Below, one piece after another: positions 1 through 11,500 of a stretch of DNA of 64,000 nt. Both the position numbers and the translations under genes were made by a program. Source of the DNA: Sapria himalayana (lineage: Eukaryota; Streptophyta; Magnoliopsida; Malpighiales; Rafflesiaceae); contig JAREIK010001468.1 of NCBI GenBank assembly GCA_029783825.1, positions 4,324,261 through 4,388,260 on the forward strand, in the 5' to 3' direction. The first letter of the stretch is position 1. Each line of letters starts with the position of its first letter. The notes beneath the pieces were generated by a model. That model searched no databases, was not told the origin of the DNA, and saw only the letters and a program-made list of their open reading frames with translations.

Positions 1-428
1 CGGCATATCATGATCATCATCAACCGCAACATCAAAATCACTATCATATGAATCATCATTATTAGCAATCAACTCCTCTACTTTCGCAGCGGATGCAGTT
101 CTAGTTCTAGCTCCAACATGATCCTGAATGTAAACCTCGAATCTTTTCAGTCCTTCATACATGCTAAGGTCTCAATAATACCTATACGTAATCTTGATCT
201 CCTATTTGAAATCACGTTCACTGCAATAAAAAAAGTAGATTCTGATGCTATGCTTACCACCGGAGGAGTCAGTAGATCTCGTGTCATCCTAGATAGCACG
301 GGAAAGGCGAACTCATAATTTTATCACTGTAATATATCAAGATTCTTAGTATCAGAATGTGATAGAATTGAGCAGTAATCGGTATCTAAGTACCGAGAAA
401 GCTCTCTCCTATGTGACGGTTCATCCCG

Positions 429-869
429 TTATTTTTCCCTCGCTAACTGAATGAAAAAATCATTTTCGAAGAAGATATCCATGTCCGTAATCACAGTCTC
501 ACTACTACTTTCATCATACTTAGTATCGTAGTATATGAACAGGTCAGTTAATTTCTTGTGAATAAATCTTTCAGGTGGATCTTCCAGGTTCATGCACGAG
601 GAAATGTAAGTCAGGATGTTATCTATCCCTTCCAACTTAACCCTATGGTCTATGCATCCAGTGAGACAATATAGAGATGTAACTGTGGACCAGTACTTTA
701 AGTACTTGGTTTTTATCTCTGCAACCATATGACTAAGTATCGGGTCAGCTCGATACTTTTTAAACATGTTATTAATATTGCATATGCACTTGAGTGCAAT
801 ACAAGTCGCGAGAGTATAAACCGACGAATTCATATTCGTCATGTCATAAAAAATCTCCAGGAATTTCAT
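429..869 (-). pseudogene. hAT transposase fragment (RNase H-fold C-terminal part)
   Basis: A 146-codon open stretch starting MKFLEIFYDMTN. It corresponds to the segment that follows the hAT RNase H-like core in plant zf-BED/RICESLEEPER-type transposases (LKPFYEATN..., then a KYW motif near residue 70 and a DHRVKL block equivalent to LDPRYKL). Recognisable decayed versions of the same segment lie at 23550-23900, 26680-27110, 38560-38900 and 58790-59220. It is only an internal piece of a transposase of roughly 650-700 residues. The BED zinc finger (minus strand, about 1800-1870, with CKYC and HLKKH) and the dimerisation domain (minus strand, 1-320) lie in other frames. It is a relic, not a host gene. 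Confidence 0.7.
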
Positions 870-2487
870 TTATGAAATTCTTCGAGCTCAGTCAGTGTCG
901 TCAATAATAAGTTCGTCACTCTTACTATTGACATAGTCGGTTATCACGTGTTCATATCCAATACATGACTTTAACTTCATGTACGTGTAATTTCAACGGT
1001 GTTTCACATTCGATTGAAATTTTTTCTTAAGATTCGTAGACAAACAAATATTACCATACTTCTATTGCTTACGAGGAGTACGAATGTATTTTAATGCATT
1101 ACGTATATTATCCAACGCGGAGGAATACACATTCATACCCGCTTGTACAATCAGGTTAATTACGTAGCACATGCATCTAACATGAAAATTCTCTCCTAAT
1201 GATGAGTCTCTAATATTCCTAACAAATATCTTAATTGCTACTCAATTATTAGATGCATTATCGAACGTGATACTAAAAATTTTATTTTGAATTTTTATAT
1301 TTTCTAAATATTTTCATCATACACTCAAAAATAGTTGGGCCATCATGATGATGGTGAATCTCAGAGAATCCTAAAATTTTTTTATTCATTGTTTATTTAG
1401 AATTTACATAGTGGTCGGTGAGAGTGAGACATGCATAAGATGATTCATCGTGATTTGTCCAGATATCGGACATCACGGACACCACTTCACTATATGTCAT
1501 AAATTTATTAATTATTTTTTATTTTTCTAACTTATAAAATTTTAGTATGTCATTTCTAGATGTGGACCTAGGAATCCTACGATAAGCATGTTGAAAATAT
1601 GTCTGTATGATGCTCACTACCCTTGGATCTTTTGAAAATCTGATCGGAAGATTTTTTAATGTGATAAGTTTGACCATCCATTTCCTACTCAACTCGTTGC
1701 AGTATATTAAGTGAGTAAATTTTGAGATTGAACTTGATCTAGTCTCAAAAAATACAGCGCATCATGTTTTTTGGTGTATAATTTGACATGCTTTTTAAGG
1801 TGTCCAGTCTCAAACGAACTCTTACAAGTTAAATTTCTTATACAATATTTACACCATACTATTTCTTTTTCTTCATCCTTAATATTTTTTTGTTTTATTA
1901 TATTAAAATGAGTTCAAACTACAGGAGTACTTTTAGTTTTTTGTTTTTTAAATGTTCGGGTTGAGATGATTGGAGAAACCAAAGTTTCAGCAGCCTTAGG
2001 CCTTTGTTAAGATTTTTATTTTCTAAATTAAAATATGTTTTATTAGTATTTATTTTTTTTTGGTTTTTGTTAAACATGAGGTAGCTAGATGATAGATTTT
2101 AGATATTAGATTAGAGAGAGAGAGAGACTAGAGAGAGAGAAAATAAACAAAAATACTTAATTTTTTTAAATATTAATTATTAAGTTAAAAGTTATAGTTA
2201 AATAATAAACAAAAATTAAAAATACCCATAAAGCAGTGAGGTAGATCACGTCACGGTGCACCACAGTTTAGTTCAAACTTCCTAACTCGAGTTGTGAGTC
2301 CCAAAAAATCGAACCGAATGATGAAATCCCCAGAGAGAGAAGAGCAAGAGCTTTGAGAGAAATTTGAGAGTGAATAAATATTTATGAAAAACATAAAATT
2401 TATAGAGAGGTGGGAGAGTTTATAGATTAAATGAATGATTTTTTTTTAAAGTAATTTTTATATTTTTTTTAATTTTTTATTGATATT

Positions 2488-2528
2488 TAGGGGGCAGAAT
2501 CATGAGAGCCGTCAGATTCTGCCCCCTA
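2488..2528. repeat. Perfect 14-bp inverted repeat (hairpin)
   Basis: Arms TAGGGGGCAGAATC (2488-2501) and GATTCTGCCCCCTA (2515-2528) are perfectly complementary around a 13-base spacer. It lies in the AT-rich stretch just inside the GC-rich arm of hAT copy 1. The matching part of the copy at 57701-61131 lacks it, so it is probably a small insertion or a local inversion product. Confidence 0.75.
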
Positions 2529-2854
2529 GCTGTTGGAGGCGAAATCTCATGGCTAATATTTAATATATTTTTTTCGAACCATTGGGGGGGGGGAATTCGG
2601 GCGGGACCATGGGGTGGGTCGGAGTGGATTTGGACCCGTGTCTGTGTGGTTTCCCATTTTCGTATGGTGCTGCGGGTGCGGTTGGTCTCGATGGGCCATC
2701 CCACGGAACCGGGCCAGGCACGACATGACACGTCACGATTGGTGCAGTGGTCGAGCACGGCATGGGTTCGGACACAGGAAATTCCCGTGCTGGGCCGGCC
2801 CACGCACGACCGAATCATGCTGGGCCGGACTGGTTCTGTTGATACCTTTACTTT

Positions 2855-2928
2855 CATTATTATACTTTTGCTGCATTCCCGGCCTCTTAATAATTTCTTT
2901 CTTGCACTTATATGAAAATATTAAAACA
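2855..2928. repeat. Fragment matching the LTR-like block at 6461-6531
   Basis: About 74 bp, from TTATTATACTTTTGCTGC to ATATTAAAACA, aligns with 6461-6531 (TTATTGTGCTATTGCTGT through ATATTAAAACA). Both copies end at the same place. It sits between the right end of hAT copy 1 and a copia pol remnant, so it may be the stub of an LTR that the hAT interrupted. Its orientation is inferred from the longer copy. Confidence 0.5.
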
Positions 2929-2949
2929 GAAATAATTTGGTTATACAAA

Positions 2950-3660
2950 ATAGATAATCAAAATACATTATATACAATAGATATCACAATCAAATTCAAT
3001 ATGAAATCTAATAATGTTTCAGTAGATAAAGGTAGATATCAAAGGTTAGTCGGCAAACTAATCAACCTCTTGCACACCATATTCGGCATCAATTTTCCTG
3101 TCAGTGTAGTTAACCAATTCATGAATAACCTAGTTGAAGAACATATGCAGACAGTATATTGGATTTTGAGGTATTTCAAATTAATACTTGATCAAGGGTT
3201 GTTCTTTGAGAAAACTAGTGGTAAGTATCTGAAGATTTTTATCGATGCTGATTGAGCAGGCTCACCCGTTGACCGACGATCAACCTCAAGGTATTGCTTA
3301 TTTCTATGGGGGAATTTGGTGACTTGGAGGAGCAAAAAGTAGGTTGTAGTGCCAAGATATTTATCTGAAGCTTAGTTTACAACTCTTGCCTTGAGAATTT
3401 GTGAAGGTATGTGGTTGAGTAGAATTTGTCATGAACTAAAGGTCTATATTGACAAATCTATGCAGGTCTTATGTGATAATCAATCTGCAATTAGCATATC
3501 AAAGAATCCAGTTCACCATGATAAAATCAAACACGTGGAGCTAGACTAGCATTTCATCAAGGAGAAGATCGAAGAGAAAGTTGTGGATCTATCTTACATT
3601 CCTACAACCCAACATATAGAAGATATCATTATTAAAGCCTTAACTAGGAAATGATTTGAT
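2950..3660 (+). pseudogene. Ty1/copia pol remnant: end of reverse transcriptase plus RNase H
   Basis: The translation from about 3001 shows the copia connection/RNase H start VDKGRYQRLVGKL, then VYWILRYFK, FFEKTSGK and DADxAGS. It continues past an in-frame stop as DRRSTS, WGNLVTWRSKK, LCDNQSAISI, NPVHHDKIKHVELD and HFIKEKIEEK, the usual C-terminal order of plant Ty1/copia polyproteins. At least three stops and no upstream integrase show a 5'-truncated, inactive copy. It is one of the less decayed retroelement relics here. The AT-rich 3660-3800 stretch could be its 3' LTR, but I see no clear boundary. Confidence 0.85.
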
Positions 3661-3799
3661 TAGTTAGTTATGAACAGCTTAGAACAACTATGATAAATAG
3701 TTTTGAACAGTTATAAACAGCTATTTACAATAATAAATATATATGATTTTTTTTCTTTTTTATAAATAGGTATCATTATTATCTCTTTATAATAACTCG

Positions 3800-5268
3800 A
3801 AGTGAAATTATTCATTTTTTATATTTTCTACTATTTTGATATACTTTTATAACTGATATGTCTCATCTATGCTTGGTGCTTATACATGCTCACTCTTATA
3901 AAAAGTATTTTTAAGATTTTTTTTTGATTTTGTCGATAAATATTACTAAAAATAAAAATAAATATAGAATTGAGTTGTTTGAATAGATAATTCACAAAAA
4001 GATGACTAATATAATATTCAAAGAAAAACAAAACATACTAAAAAAATAAGGGACTAAGGTGAATATTATTATACCTAATGACTCTTGAAGGATGATCATC
4101 GATTACAACAATATTCAATGAATAAGCAAAGAAGATAGCAAAAAAAAAAATGATTACCTATAATATGTTTGATGGATGACTTATGAGTCAACAATCTATG
4201 CGTGTGAAGTTGAAGAATGTGTCGTAAGAGCTATAATACATGTGGAAGGATTTGCTACTACCCCACTAGCAAGCAATCCTAGATATCACACTTTAGTAAG
4301 GGTTACGACGTGATGACTTGGTGGGAACTCATTGATAGATTAAATAGTCAACTTGTTTTTCTCTACAATATGTCGTGCTCGTAGTATTTTCTTTGAAAAT
4401 AATATTCGATAATAATCTTTGATATGACTCATTCTCTTCTAGCATATATGTTGAATTATGATTCTTATGCAATCATGTCTTTCTATCACTGCTATGATTA
4501 ATATTCTCTCACTACTAACATGTATAACATGAGATATTTTTTTATTATTTAAAATTTTTTTCGTATAAACTGAATTGCTCGGTGATATAATTTTAGTTTG
4601 GTAGAAAATTTTTATCACCTATAACTTAGTTGTAAAATGTTAAAATATTGTTGGGCAATGAATATATGAATATCATGTCAAAAATTCTTTCTAATTGTCT
4701 CATTATCTATTTAGTCTGAACCTCATCTAGAAATATCTTTAGGAATTGTGTATCTAGTTGAGTAAAGTGTTTATACTAAGTAGATACATGTTCAAACTCA
4801 TTGATCATTTTTAGTCTCAGTTATAGAAGTAGAACAATTGAATCGTACATATGTGTAGTCTGAGAAGAGTATAATGGTCATGCAAACTCTCATAAAATTT
4901 GCATGTCGTACAAGATAAAAAAGTTGAATCCAATCCTACTTTAATGGACTTCCATGTTGCAATCAAAAGTTGAGAATATATTTATAGCCACTTCTTTTTT
5001 GTGTTATCACTGGATGGTTCTTTTGTTGGGTGGTGTAGTATTCTATGAATAAATAACAATGTCTAAGCTCATGTAGCCCACTGTGAGTATTATAGTTCTT
5101 AAGATTTCAAATAGTCATAATTGAAAATTTGGCTTCCTCCATTCTAAATAGATCATCTATAAGATAAATCAACTCAAAAATTGTATCACATATAAATCAA
5201 AAATCCAAATATGAATTTTGTTCAAATTAAGAATTCTAATTTTTTGGTTATTGAAAATTGTCACCCTC
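3800..5268. other. AT-rich intergenic DNA, no gene recognised
   Basis: I find no open frame with family resemblance on either strand. Its texture resembles the decayed retroelement DNA around it. A short G-rich segment at 4045-4330 may be old repeat sequence, but I cannot name it. Confidence 0.5.
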
Positions 5269-5680
5269 AAATGTGTCACACCATCATGAGACTCTTGTGC
5301 TACCACACTCTAATGGTTTATCATTATGTTGATATAGTAGAAGTTGATGCTAATTGCACATAGCTATTACATTGCACTATGTTACCTTGTTAATGAAGCA
5401 CCACAACTTGTTTCTAATTGCCACATAAAATTAGTGTTTCCGGTTCAAAAGATACAACTACCAAAATGCTATTGCCATGGGAAATTAGTGTTTTTAGTTT
5501 AAAAAATACTAATACCAAAATGTGCCACACCATCACGAGACTTTTGTGTCATCACCATCTCATGGTTTATCATTATGTTGATATAGTGGAAGTCGATGCC
5601 CATTGCACATAGCTATTACATTGCACTATGCTACCTTGTTAATAGAGCACCACAACTTGTTTGTAATTAAAGTGTTATAT
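5269..5680. repeat. Imperfect tandem duplication, period about 250 bp
   Basis: Block 5269-5518 (starting ATGTGTCACACCATCA) is repeated from 5519 (ATGTGCCACACCATCACG), including the shared string ATGGTTTATCATTATGTTG and the end GCACCACAACTTGTTT. Inside the first unit a roughly 50-bp segment beginning TTGCCA is itself duplicated (about 5418-5518). An AT microsatellite follows at 5675-5698. The short open frame in this block has no family resemblance. Confidence 0.75.
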
Positions 5681-6039
5681 ATATATATATATATATATGC
5701 TCATAATCATTATTAAAAAATTTAATTTTGATTGTTTTTTCTTTTACTGATGTGTGTTTGTAGGATTTGAAGATTTGAAGAATAATTTTTTTGAGATTGA
5801 GTATACTGTATATTTTTTTGATTGTAAGATATCTGACCATATGTTTGAGGATGATTAATCAATTATTTGTATATTTTTGACTTAGGTGTTGTTTATTTTT
5901 TTAATGCTAAATAGAACATATTTTGAGCTTAATTCTGAATGATATTTAATAGCATTAAATATTATGTTGTTGGTTTTTTAACATTGCGTAATGAGTAGGG
6001 ATGATAACGAGGTGGTAGGACAATCGTGCTTCCACGGGT

Positions 6040-6531
6040 AGTGAGATTAAGAAACAGAAAACAACAGAAAACATAGAAACAAGTAATATATATATCCCAA
6101 TCCACAAGCATCCACGACAGAATCAAAATGAGAAATCAATACAGGAAATAACGTGGTTCGCTAGTCGCTCAGTACGACTAGCTACCTCCACCAGAAAACG
6201 CTTATGCGTTACAGATTAAAACCAAGAATAAAATATCTTATAGTATGTAGCACGGAGCAGTCGCGAAATCGCGCAGAGAGAGGAGAAGAGATGATGAACA
6301 GTTCAACCGGGTCAAAAACAGCCGCCCGAAAAATAAATACAAATCATTTTTAAATGAAAATAAACATCCGGTTCATTTAACCGAAGCGGGTCGGATCATA
6401 GAACGGGCCAGACTCTGCTCCAAAAATTTTGGCCCGCTGATCGGTCAGCGGGACCTCCGTTATTGTGCTATTGCTGTATCCCCGGGCTTTTAATTTTTTT
6501 TTTCCTGCACTTACATGAAAATATTAAAACA
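6040..6531 (-). mobile_element. Probable solo LTR of a copia-type element
   Basis: A compositional island, much richer in GC than its surroundings. It contains ACGTGGTTCGCTAGTCG (6150-6166) with downstream CTACCTCCACC, the reverse complement of a layout often seen in the 3' half of plant copia LTRs. The right part (6461-6531) recurs at 2855-2928 with the same end. The right limit would be a terminal CA at 6530-6531. The left limit is uncertain, and no primer-binding site adjoins it, so a solo LTR is the simplest reading. A short hairpin (GCTAGTCG / CGACTAGC) lies inside at 6159-6181. Confidence 0.5.
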
Positions 6532-6607
6532 GATTATTAAGTAAAAACAAATTACATATATAGCAGAGGTGAAATTAAAAAAATAAATGAGCTAGGTCTA
6601 GATGAGG

Positions 6608-7131
6608 TAGGTCCTGTTTATTTTTTAGGCTGAACACTGAAAGCAATTTGTTTTCAGTGTTCAGCTATTTGTTTTTCAAAAAATTATGTCTTAGGTCCAG
6701 TTTATTTTTTAGGCTGAACACTGAAAGTAATTTTCTTTAAGTGTTCACTTATTTGTTTTTCAGAAAATTTATGACTTATATTGACTTTTTAAAAAAAAGT
6801 TCTAAATAGAAAATAATAAAATATTTGGTTTTTTCTATTAAATTATTTTTCACTAAAATAAAAAAAATTATCATTACCTAATAATTAAGGAGGAGACTGG
6901 AGAGCTAATAATACTTATGATTATGGATGATAATGATGAGTTTAGGATGGGACTATCTCATATTGTCCCAACTCATTTATTTTTTTTTTAATTTTATCTC
7001 GTTATTATCCATATTCATTATACAATATTAAAAAACAAATAATTTAATACTTAATGTTATTAAGTATTATTCAGCATTAATCTCAAAAAAAATTTATTTT
7101 ACATTAAATAAAAAATAAACACAACATTAGT
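6608..7131. mobile_element. Hairpin-rich MITE-like element with duplicated left arm
   Basis: The left end TAGGTCCTGTTTATTTTTTA and the right end (reverse strand TAATGTTGTGTTTATTTTTTA, ending near 7131) form an imperfect terminal inverted repeat sharing TGTTTATTTTTTA. The left arm is a tandem pair of 84-bp units (6608-6691 and 6692-6775). The first unit holds a perfect 13-bp hairpin, CTGAACACTGAAA / TTTCAGTGTTCAG (6630-6642, 6652-6664); the second holds a decayed version. It has no coding capacity. A related fragment lies at 5884-5965. A hAT-type or Mutator-type MITE is possible. The family is not determined. Confidence 0.55.
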
Positions 7132-7149
7132 CGCTTATTATTAACTAAG

Positions 7150-7330
7150 TTGAGAATATTGTATCTTAATATAAAAGGTATCTCTATACTAGGATGTGAG
7201 CCATGAGGCTTGCCAGTTAGGACATGTTAGAGTGTTCCATCTTGCTCACTAGATTAAAGTAAGTAAAAACTCATTTAATTTGATGCACTCAGATATATGA
7301 AAACATAGTAGGGATGAGATCTAAGAGAGA
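7150..7330 (+). pseudogene. Ty1/copia GAG-pre-integrase/integrase fragment
   Basis: The translation shows CQLGHVRVFH and then, in a shifted frame, FNLMHSDI. These correspond to the copia CQLGKH...SPF(D/E)LVHSD(I/V)WGP segment between the integrase zinc finger and the catalytic core, and the same block occurs at 41770-41870. It is short and broken by stops. Bases 7340-8050 next to it hold nothing I can recognise. Confidence 0.55.
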
Positions 7331-8054
7331 TGAGTGACTTGTACAAGATTTACTTGACTGATTATTTTCTTTTTTAGAACACATTTGTTCTACTTTTTAT
7401 AATTTAATAAAAAAATATAAAATTAATTTAATAAAAAACATAAAAAAATTTGATGCTCTTCCATAATGTGTGACAAGGGAAAAACAAATAAAAAGAACAT
7501 AAAACATAACAATAACATAAAATTTAAAAAGTTATTTTATTTATTATTTTCAATGTGAAATCAAAGTATTATATTTATCAATAAAATTATATATGATATA
7601 TAAACAGATAGTGGATTTATAATGTAATTTATTATATTCATTTCTAGATATATAAATTATATAACTGGAAAAAAATTGTTTAAATCCTTGTGATAGTGTT
7701 AATAATCAGTCTTTTGGCTTCAAAGCTCTTAAAATTAGATTGTTGTAACTCAATGGAATTATTAATAAGTATCTTGAGCATGTTTTGCCTTTCCAATGAG
7801 TTCACTTCAAAGAGGAATTTCTCACTTTCTCTTTAATTAATTGTTATCTCTCATTCTATTTTTCACTTAAAACTTTTTGATAAGTAAGAAATTAAAAAGT
7901 AGAATTTAATTTTTGAAAGAAGAATGATTATCTCCAAGAGACTATAGGTAGATCATAAAACATAAATTGATATAACTGGAAGTTATGATATTTTTTGCTC
8001 AAATAAAAAAATAAAATAAAATAAATCAGACATTTTTAAGTTGAAAGGTTTTTT

Positions 8055-8243
8055 TAAAAAAAAAAAAAATACCAGGTGGAAACCCTGGGAAAATTTGGGC
8101 CCGGAGTAAACCACCCGGGCCTCAGAGCATTCAAATTTTTTTCTTTGCCAACTACCAGCAGTAGGGGGCAGCTGCTGCAGATTGAACTCGCAACCCTGAG
8201 GTTGCGCATTCAACACCCCACCATCCAGACTACCAACCATTGC
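8055..8243 (-). repeat. SINE-like repeat with tRNA-like head
   Basis: On the minus strand it begins near 8243 with GGTTGGTAGTCTGGATGG (box A-like), then GGTTGCGAGTTCAATCT (box B-like), and ends in a T-run opposite the A-run at 8057-8069. The related sequence at 17625-17790 shares ACCACCCGG(G/A)CCT, the GTAG(A/G)GG(G/T) block and a TTCAAACTC box. A pol III-derived SINE fits best. It lies about 270 bp upstream of the eRF3 start codon. The 85-codon minus-strand frame across it is judged spurious. Confidence 0.5.
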
Positions 8244-8516
8244 TAATTTGAAAAGTTATACTATATGTTAAAGTACATATTTTGTTTCGCCAGCATAGGA
8301 AAGTAAGCAAGTCATAATTCTTTGTATTTTAGCAGTTGTACGTAATCGCAGAGTGCCTTTGAGTACCACAAGCAAGCACCTATTATGTTCTTTTACTCGC
8401 ATGCGTTCCAATGTAATCAATGTTTGCATGTCTTGAACAGTTTTTTCTTTTTTTTCTTTGCTTTGGTTGTTTTGCATTAATTATTTCCAAAAGATTGAAC
8501 TTGATTGTGTTTTTGA

Positions 8517-8565
8517 ATGATAGATATTGAAGAGGAGATTCACTCATTACAACTGGACTCATCAG
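8517..8565 (+). CDS. eRF3: eRF3 exon 1 (start codon)
   Basis: The exon encodes [16 protein letters not shown] plus one base, like the plant eRF3 start MD(I/L)EAEIR(A/S)LQLDSA. An in-frame TGA at 8514-8516 directly precedes the ATG, so no longer frame is possible in this exon. The Ile between Met and Asp is unusual, so an upstream splice supplying the true ATG remains possible. The donor is CAG|GTATTT, phase 1. Intron 1 is 8566-8685 (120 bp). No clear promoter element is visible upstream. Confidence 0.8.
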
Positions 8566-11500
8566 GTATTTTTTGAATAGTATAATGGTAAGACTGAAGC
8601 GGGCATGACCTTTTTATTATGGCTTCCTCATCAGTTAGATTGTAATCAGGTTTATTTTTTCAATCAAATACTAAATGGTTTTCAGGTCATGTAGATAACA
8701 TTAGTCTCACTAATCCAAAATGTGGAGCTGAAGAAAGCGAGCATTCAGATAAAATGGAAAAGGCGCAGGCTTGCTCAATGGGTACTAACCAAAATTTCTA
8801 TTAATTTCTGCACCTTTTGTGTGTTTTGCAGTTACCTAACGCAATTTTATTCTCTTCATTCATTTGTCTCCTTTGATTATCTTTTTGACTGGCATTTGCA
8901 ATGGAAGATGAGGAATCGTCTCCAGTTGTAGCTTCCGAGGCATCAAATTTGACGAAATCTGATAGTAAAAAGAGACACCTGAACGTAGTTTTCATTGGCC
9001 ATGTTGGTATGCTTCTACACTATATGGTTTTATTTTTTATAAATGTAGCCTTTGGTTTCATAAATTGGGTTTTTTTTTTCAGTTGTCATTTGATTATTTT
9101 GGAGACAGATTTTAGACTCTTCTTTTTTTATATAGTTGAAAAGCATGATGCTTTCTGTCCAGTTTTTTTTTTTTCTAAATTTTGATGCATGATAACACTT
9201 TTAACTGGGTCCTTACCATGGTGATTCTCAATTGCCCATTTATCTTGATCAGTTCTACAATATTGTAGCACATGTGCTGTGGTTGGAGACATATTGGACA
9301 CAAGGCTTGAACTCGACTCACTTGAAAACTCAAAGCATGAACACTACTTTTGATTGAATTTTAGTGTTTTGTGCTGAGCTTGTTTGGTGGTGGAGTATGC
9401 ATTTAAATAAAAAAGAGTGTTCCGGTGCTTTTTTTTTTTTGTGTGGAGGTGGCAAATGAGCCGTGTGGGACCTGCATGATCGACCATGGTATTTTTGAAG
9501 AGTATAACACACGAGATTCACGTGCTGACTTGGGTCATAGGTTCAACCTGACTTGGGTCATGGTCTTTTTGACCCGGCCAAATCTGGCATGAATGGGTTG
9601 CCCTTTTGGGTCAAATCTGTTTTTTTTTTCCAAGCATGATTTTGATTGTGTTGGGCTGCCCTACCCATTTGCCACATTTATTTGTTATGAGTATCACTGT
9701 ATGGTAAGATAAAAATGTGAAAAATCTCACAAGAATAAACTTAAAAATAAGAAATTTAATAATTATCTATATATCACACATATGTAAAGTAAAATTAGAG
9801 AGAAATATCTAACATACTTGAACATGTATTAAATATTTATGAAGATTTATGCGATAATTACATACTTAAATAAAAAATCCATATGTTGAGTTTGTTTATA
9901 TTATAAATGTGTTTTGATGATGGTTTTTATATTTATGCATTTAGAGATTATCAAAGAATATATTAATTGTTTTGATTATCAAAGAATATGTATGTTTTAA
10001 CATGGTACCAAAACTAGTTGATATTGATACTGATAGGGGCAACATCATGTTAGTGTGGTACATTTGCATTTTTCATGCTAGTAAGGGTATATTGTTCCTA
10101 TCATCACTTTTCTCAAAAAGTGAATATTATTTTAAGGTGGCTTAGAGGTTTGTTTTGCTGGTTTTTAGATTGGAGAACTGAAACACAAGTGTAGGTTTTG
10201 GATCTCATGTTCCTTTCTCCAAATTGGTTTGAGGTCCATTAGGTTGATGCTAGATGCATCTTTGATAGTTTTGGGTTGTTTTTGATGTAAGTTGGGTTGG
10301 GTCAAGTGATGCACATTTGGTTCATGTATTATCTAATTGTGATTTTTTTTGTTAAATTGATTGAAATGGATTATAAATAAATTATTTAAAGTGCTGAATG
10401 AAAAATCATATTAATGTATGTCCCGTGTTCTATTCACACCCCCAACCAACTTGGTTTACTTGGAGGTGAATTCGGGGGCTTGTCTCGTCTCTTTGTGGGA
10501 TTAATCTAGGTGCATGCCATCTGACCCGGATTAATGAGGTTGCTCATCTTTATCAATAAAAATCTTAATATGATATAAATAATTACAAAATCACTTGGAA
10601 TGCCCTTATTATATAGGCATAAAATAAAAATAAAACTTCTAGATCCCAATACAACTTTCAAGCTGCTACATAATTATTGTAATCAAAACATTTTGAATAA
10701 ATAAAATAAATCTTAAAACTCTTACATGGCCTTCTCCAAGAGATTTTCAAGAAATGTTAGTTGTAAGAGAAATAATAGTAAGTTCTAACAATGTATCCTT
10801 TGAATTTTTTCTTGTTAATGAAGTGTTAAGATTGATTCATATATTTGAAGTTACAAATTATGTTTGGTCCGTGACTTGATTTGTGAAGTCGTAATTGAAC
10901 GGAGTCGAAACAATTTCTGTATTATTATGACTGAAACTCTTAAGGATTTTATTCACAACCTTATTTTTTGTTATCACGGCTCGAAGAAATTCAAAATTAT
11001 GTATGGTGTTATGACCTAAATTATGAAGTTGTAATCCAAACGAAATTGCCACTTTAATTTTGAAGTCATGATTTGAACGAAGTTACAATTTGAATGAAGT
11101 CATAACATGTCTTATATTATTGTGATAGGAAGACTTAAGGAATCAAGCAACTACCATGTTTTAAGGTATTACGATATGAATGAAATTGTGACATGAAAAT
11201 ATAATGTCATAACTTAGGTCTAAGTTCAAACAAGTTTTTTATTTCTATTTAAATATTTGTTAATATAATAGAATATGTGGAATTGAAAAAAAAGCAGAAT
11301 GTAGTCTCGAAGTTTTTATAGTGAAAAGTTTTTCTCTTGTAATTACTTTTTATTTCTTCTCTCCAAATTTTTCTCTTGTGTGTGTGTACGATATTTGTGA
11401 GAGTTTTGTTTCCCCTTTTTGAGATCTTGACTCATCTCTCAAATATTTGTGAAAATTTACATCAAGTATCAGGATCCTCTACATTTGGTATCATAACGAT

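Larger units (their letters stand above)
1..2850 (-). mobile_element. hAT transposon copy 1, left end outside window
   Basis: A decayed class II element of the hAT superfamily, with its transposase on the minus strand. From base 1 it is collinear with the better preserved copy at 57701-61131 (base 1 matches about 58347), so the 3' coding end lies at the left edge and the left terminus is outside the window. The right end is a GC-rich arm (about 2590-2850) rich in GGGCC and GGCACG words, closing with GTTGATACCTTTA, which resembles the terminus GTTGACACCTCTA at 61119-61131. The hAT assignment rests on the shared RNase H-like and BED-finger remnants and on the dimerisation domain in the sister copy. 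Several frame breaks make it inactive. No target duplication can be tested because the left end is missing. Confidence 0.8.

Noticed and set aside
2477..2948. Cluster of open frames on both strands
   Set aside because: They lie in the GC-rich hAT arm, where stops are rare by composition. No family resemblance in either strand.
8268..8477. 69-codon minus-strand frame upstream of eRF3
   Set aside because: Lys/Leu-rich without a recognisable family; most likely the antisense of the eRF3 leader.
8722..8931. 69-codon frame overlapping exon 2
   Set aside because: Wrong frame relative to the eRF3 exon; it continues into intron 2.
8901..9185. 94-codon frame starting MEDEESSP as a separate gene
   Set aside because: Only 8908-9006 is coding, as eRF3 exon 3. 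The ATG lies in the intron 2 acceptor and the tail is intron.
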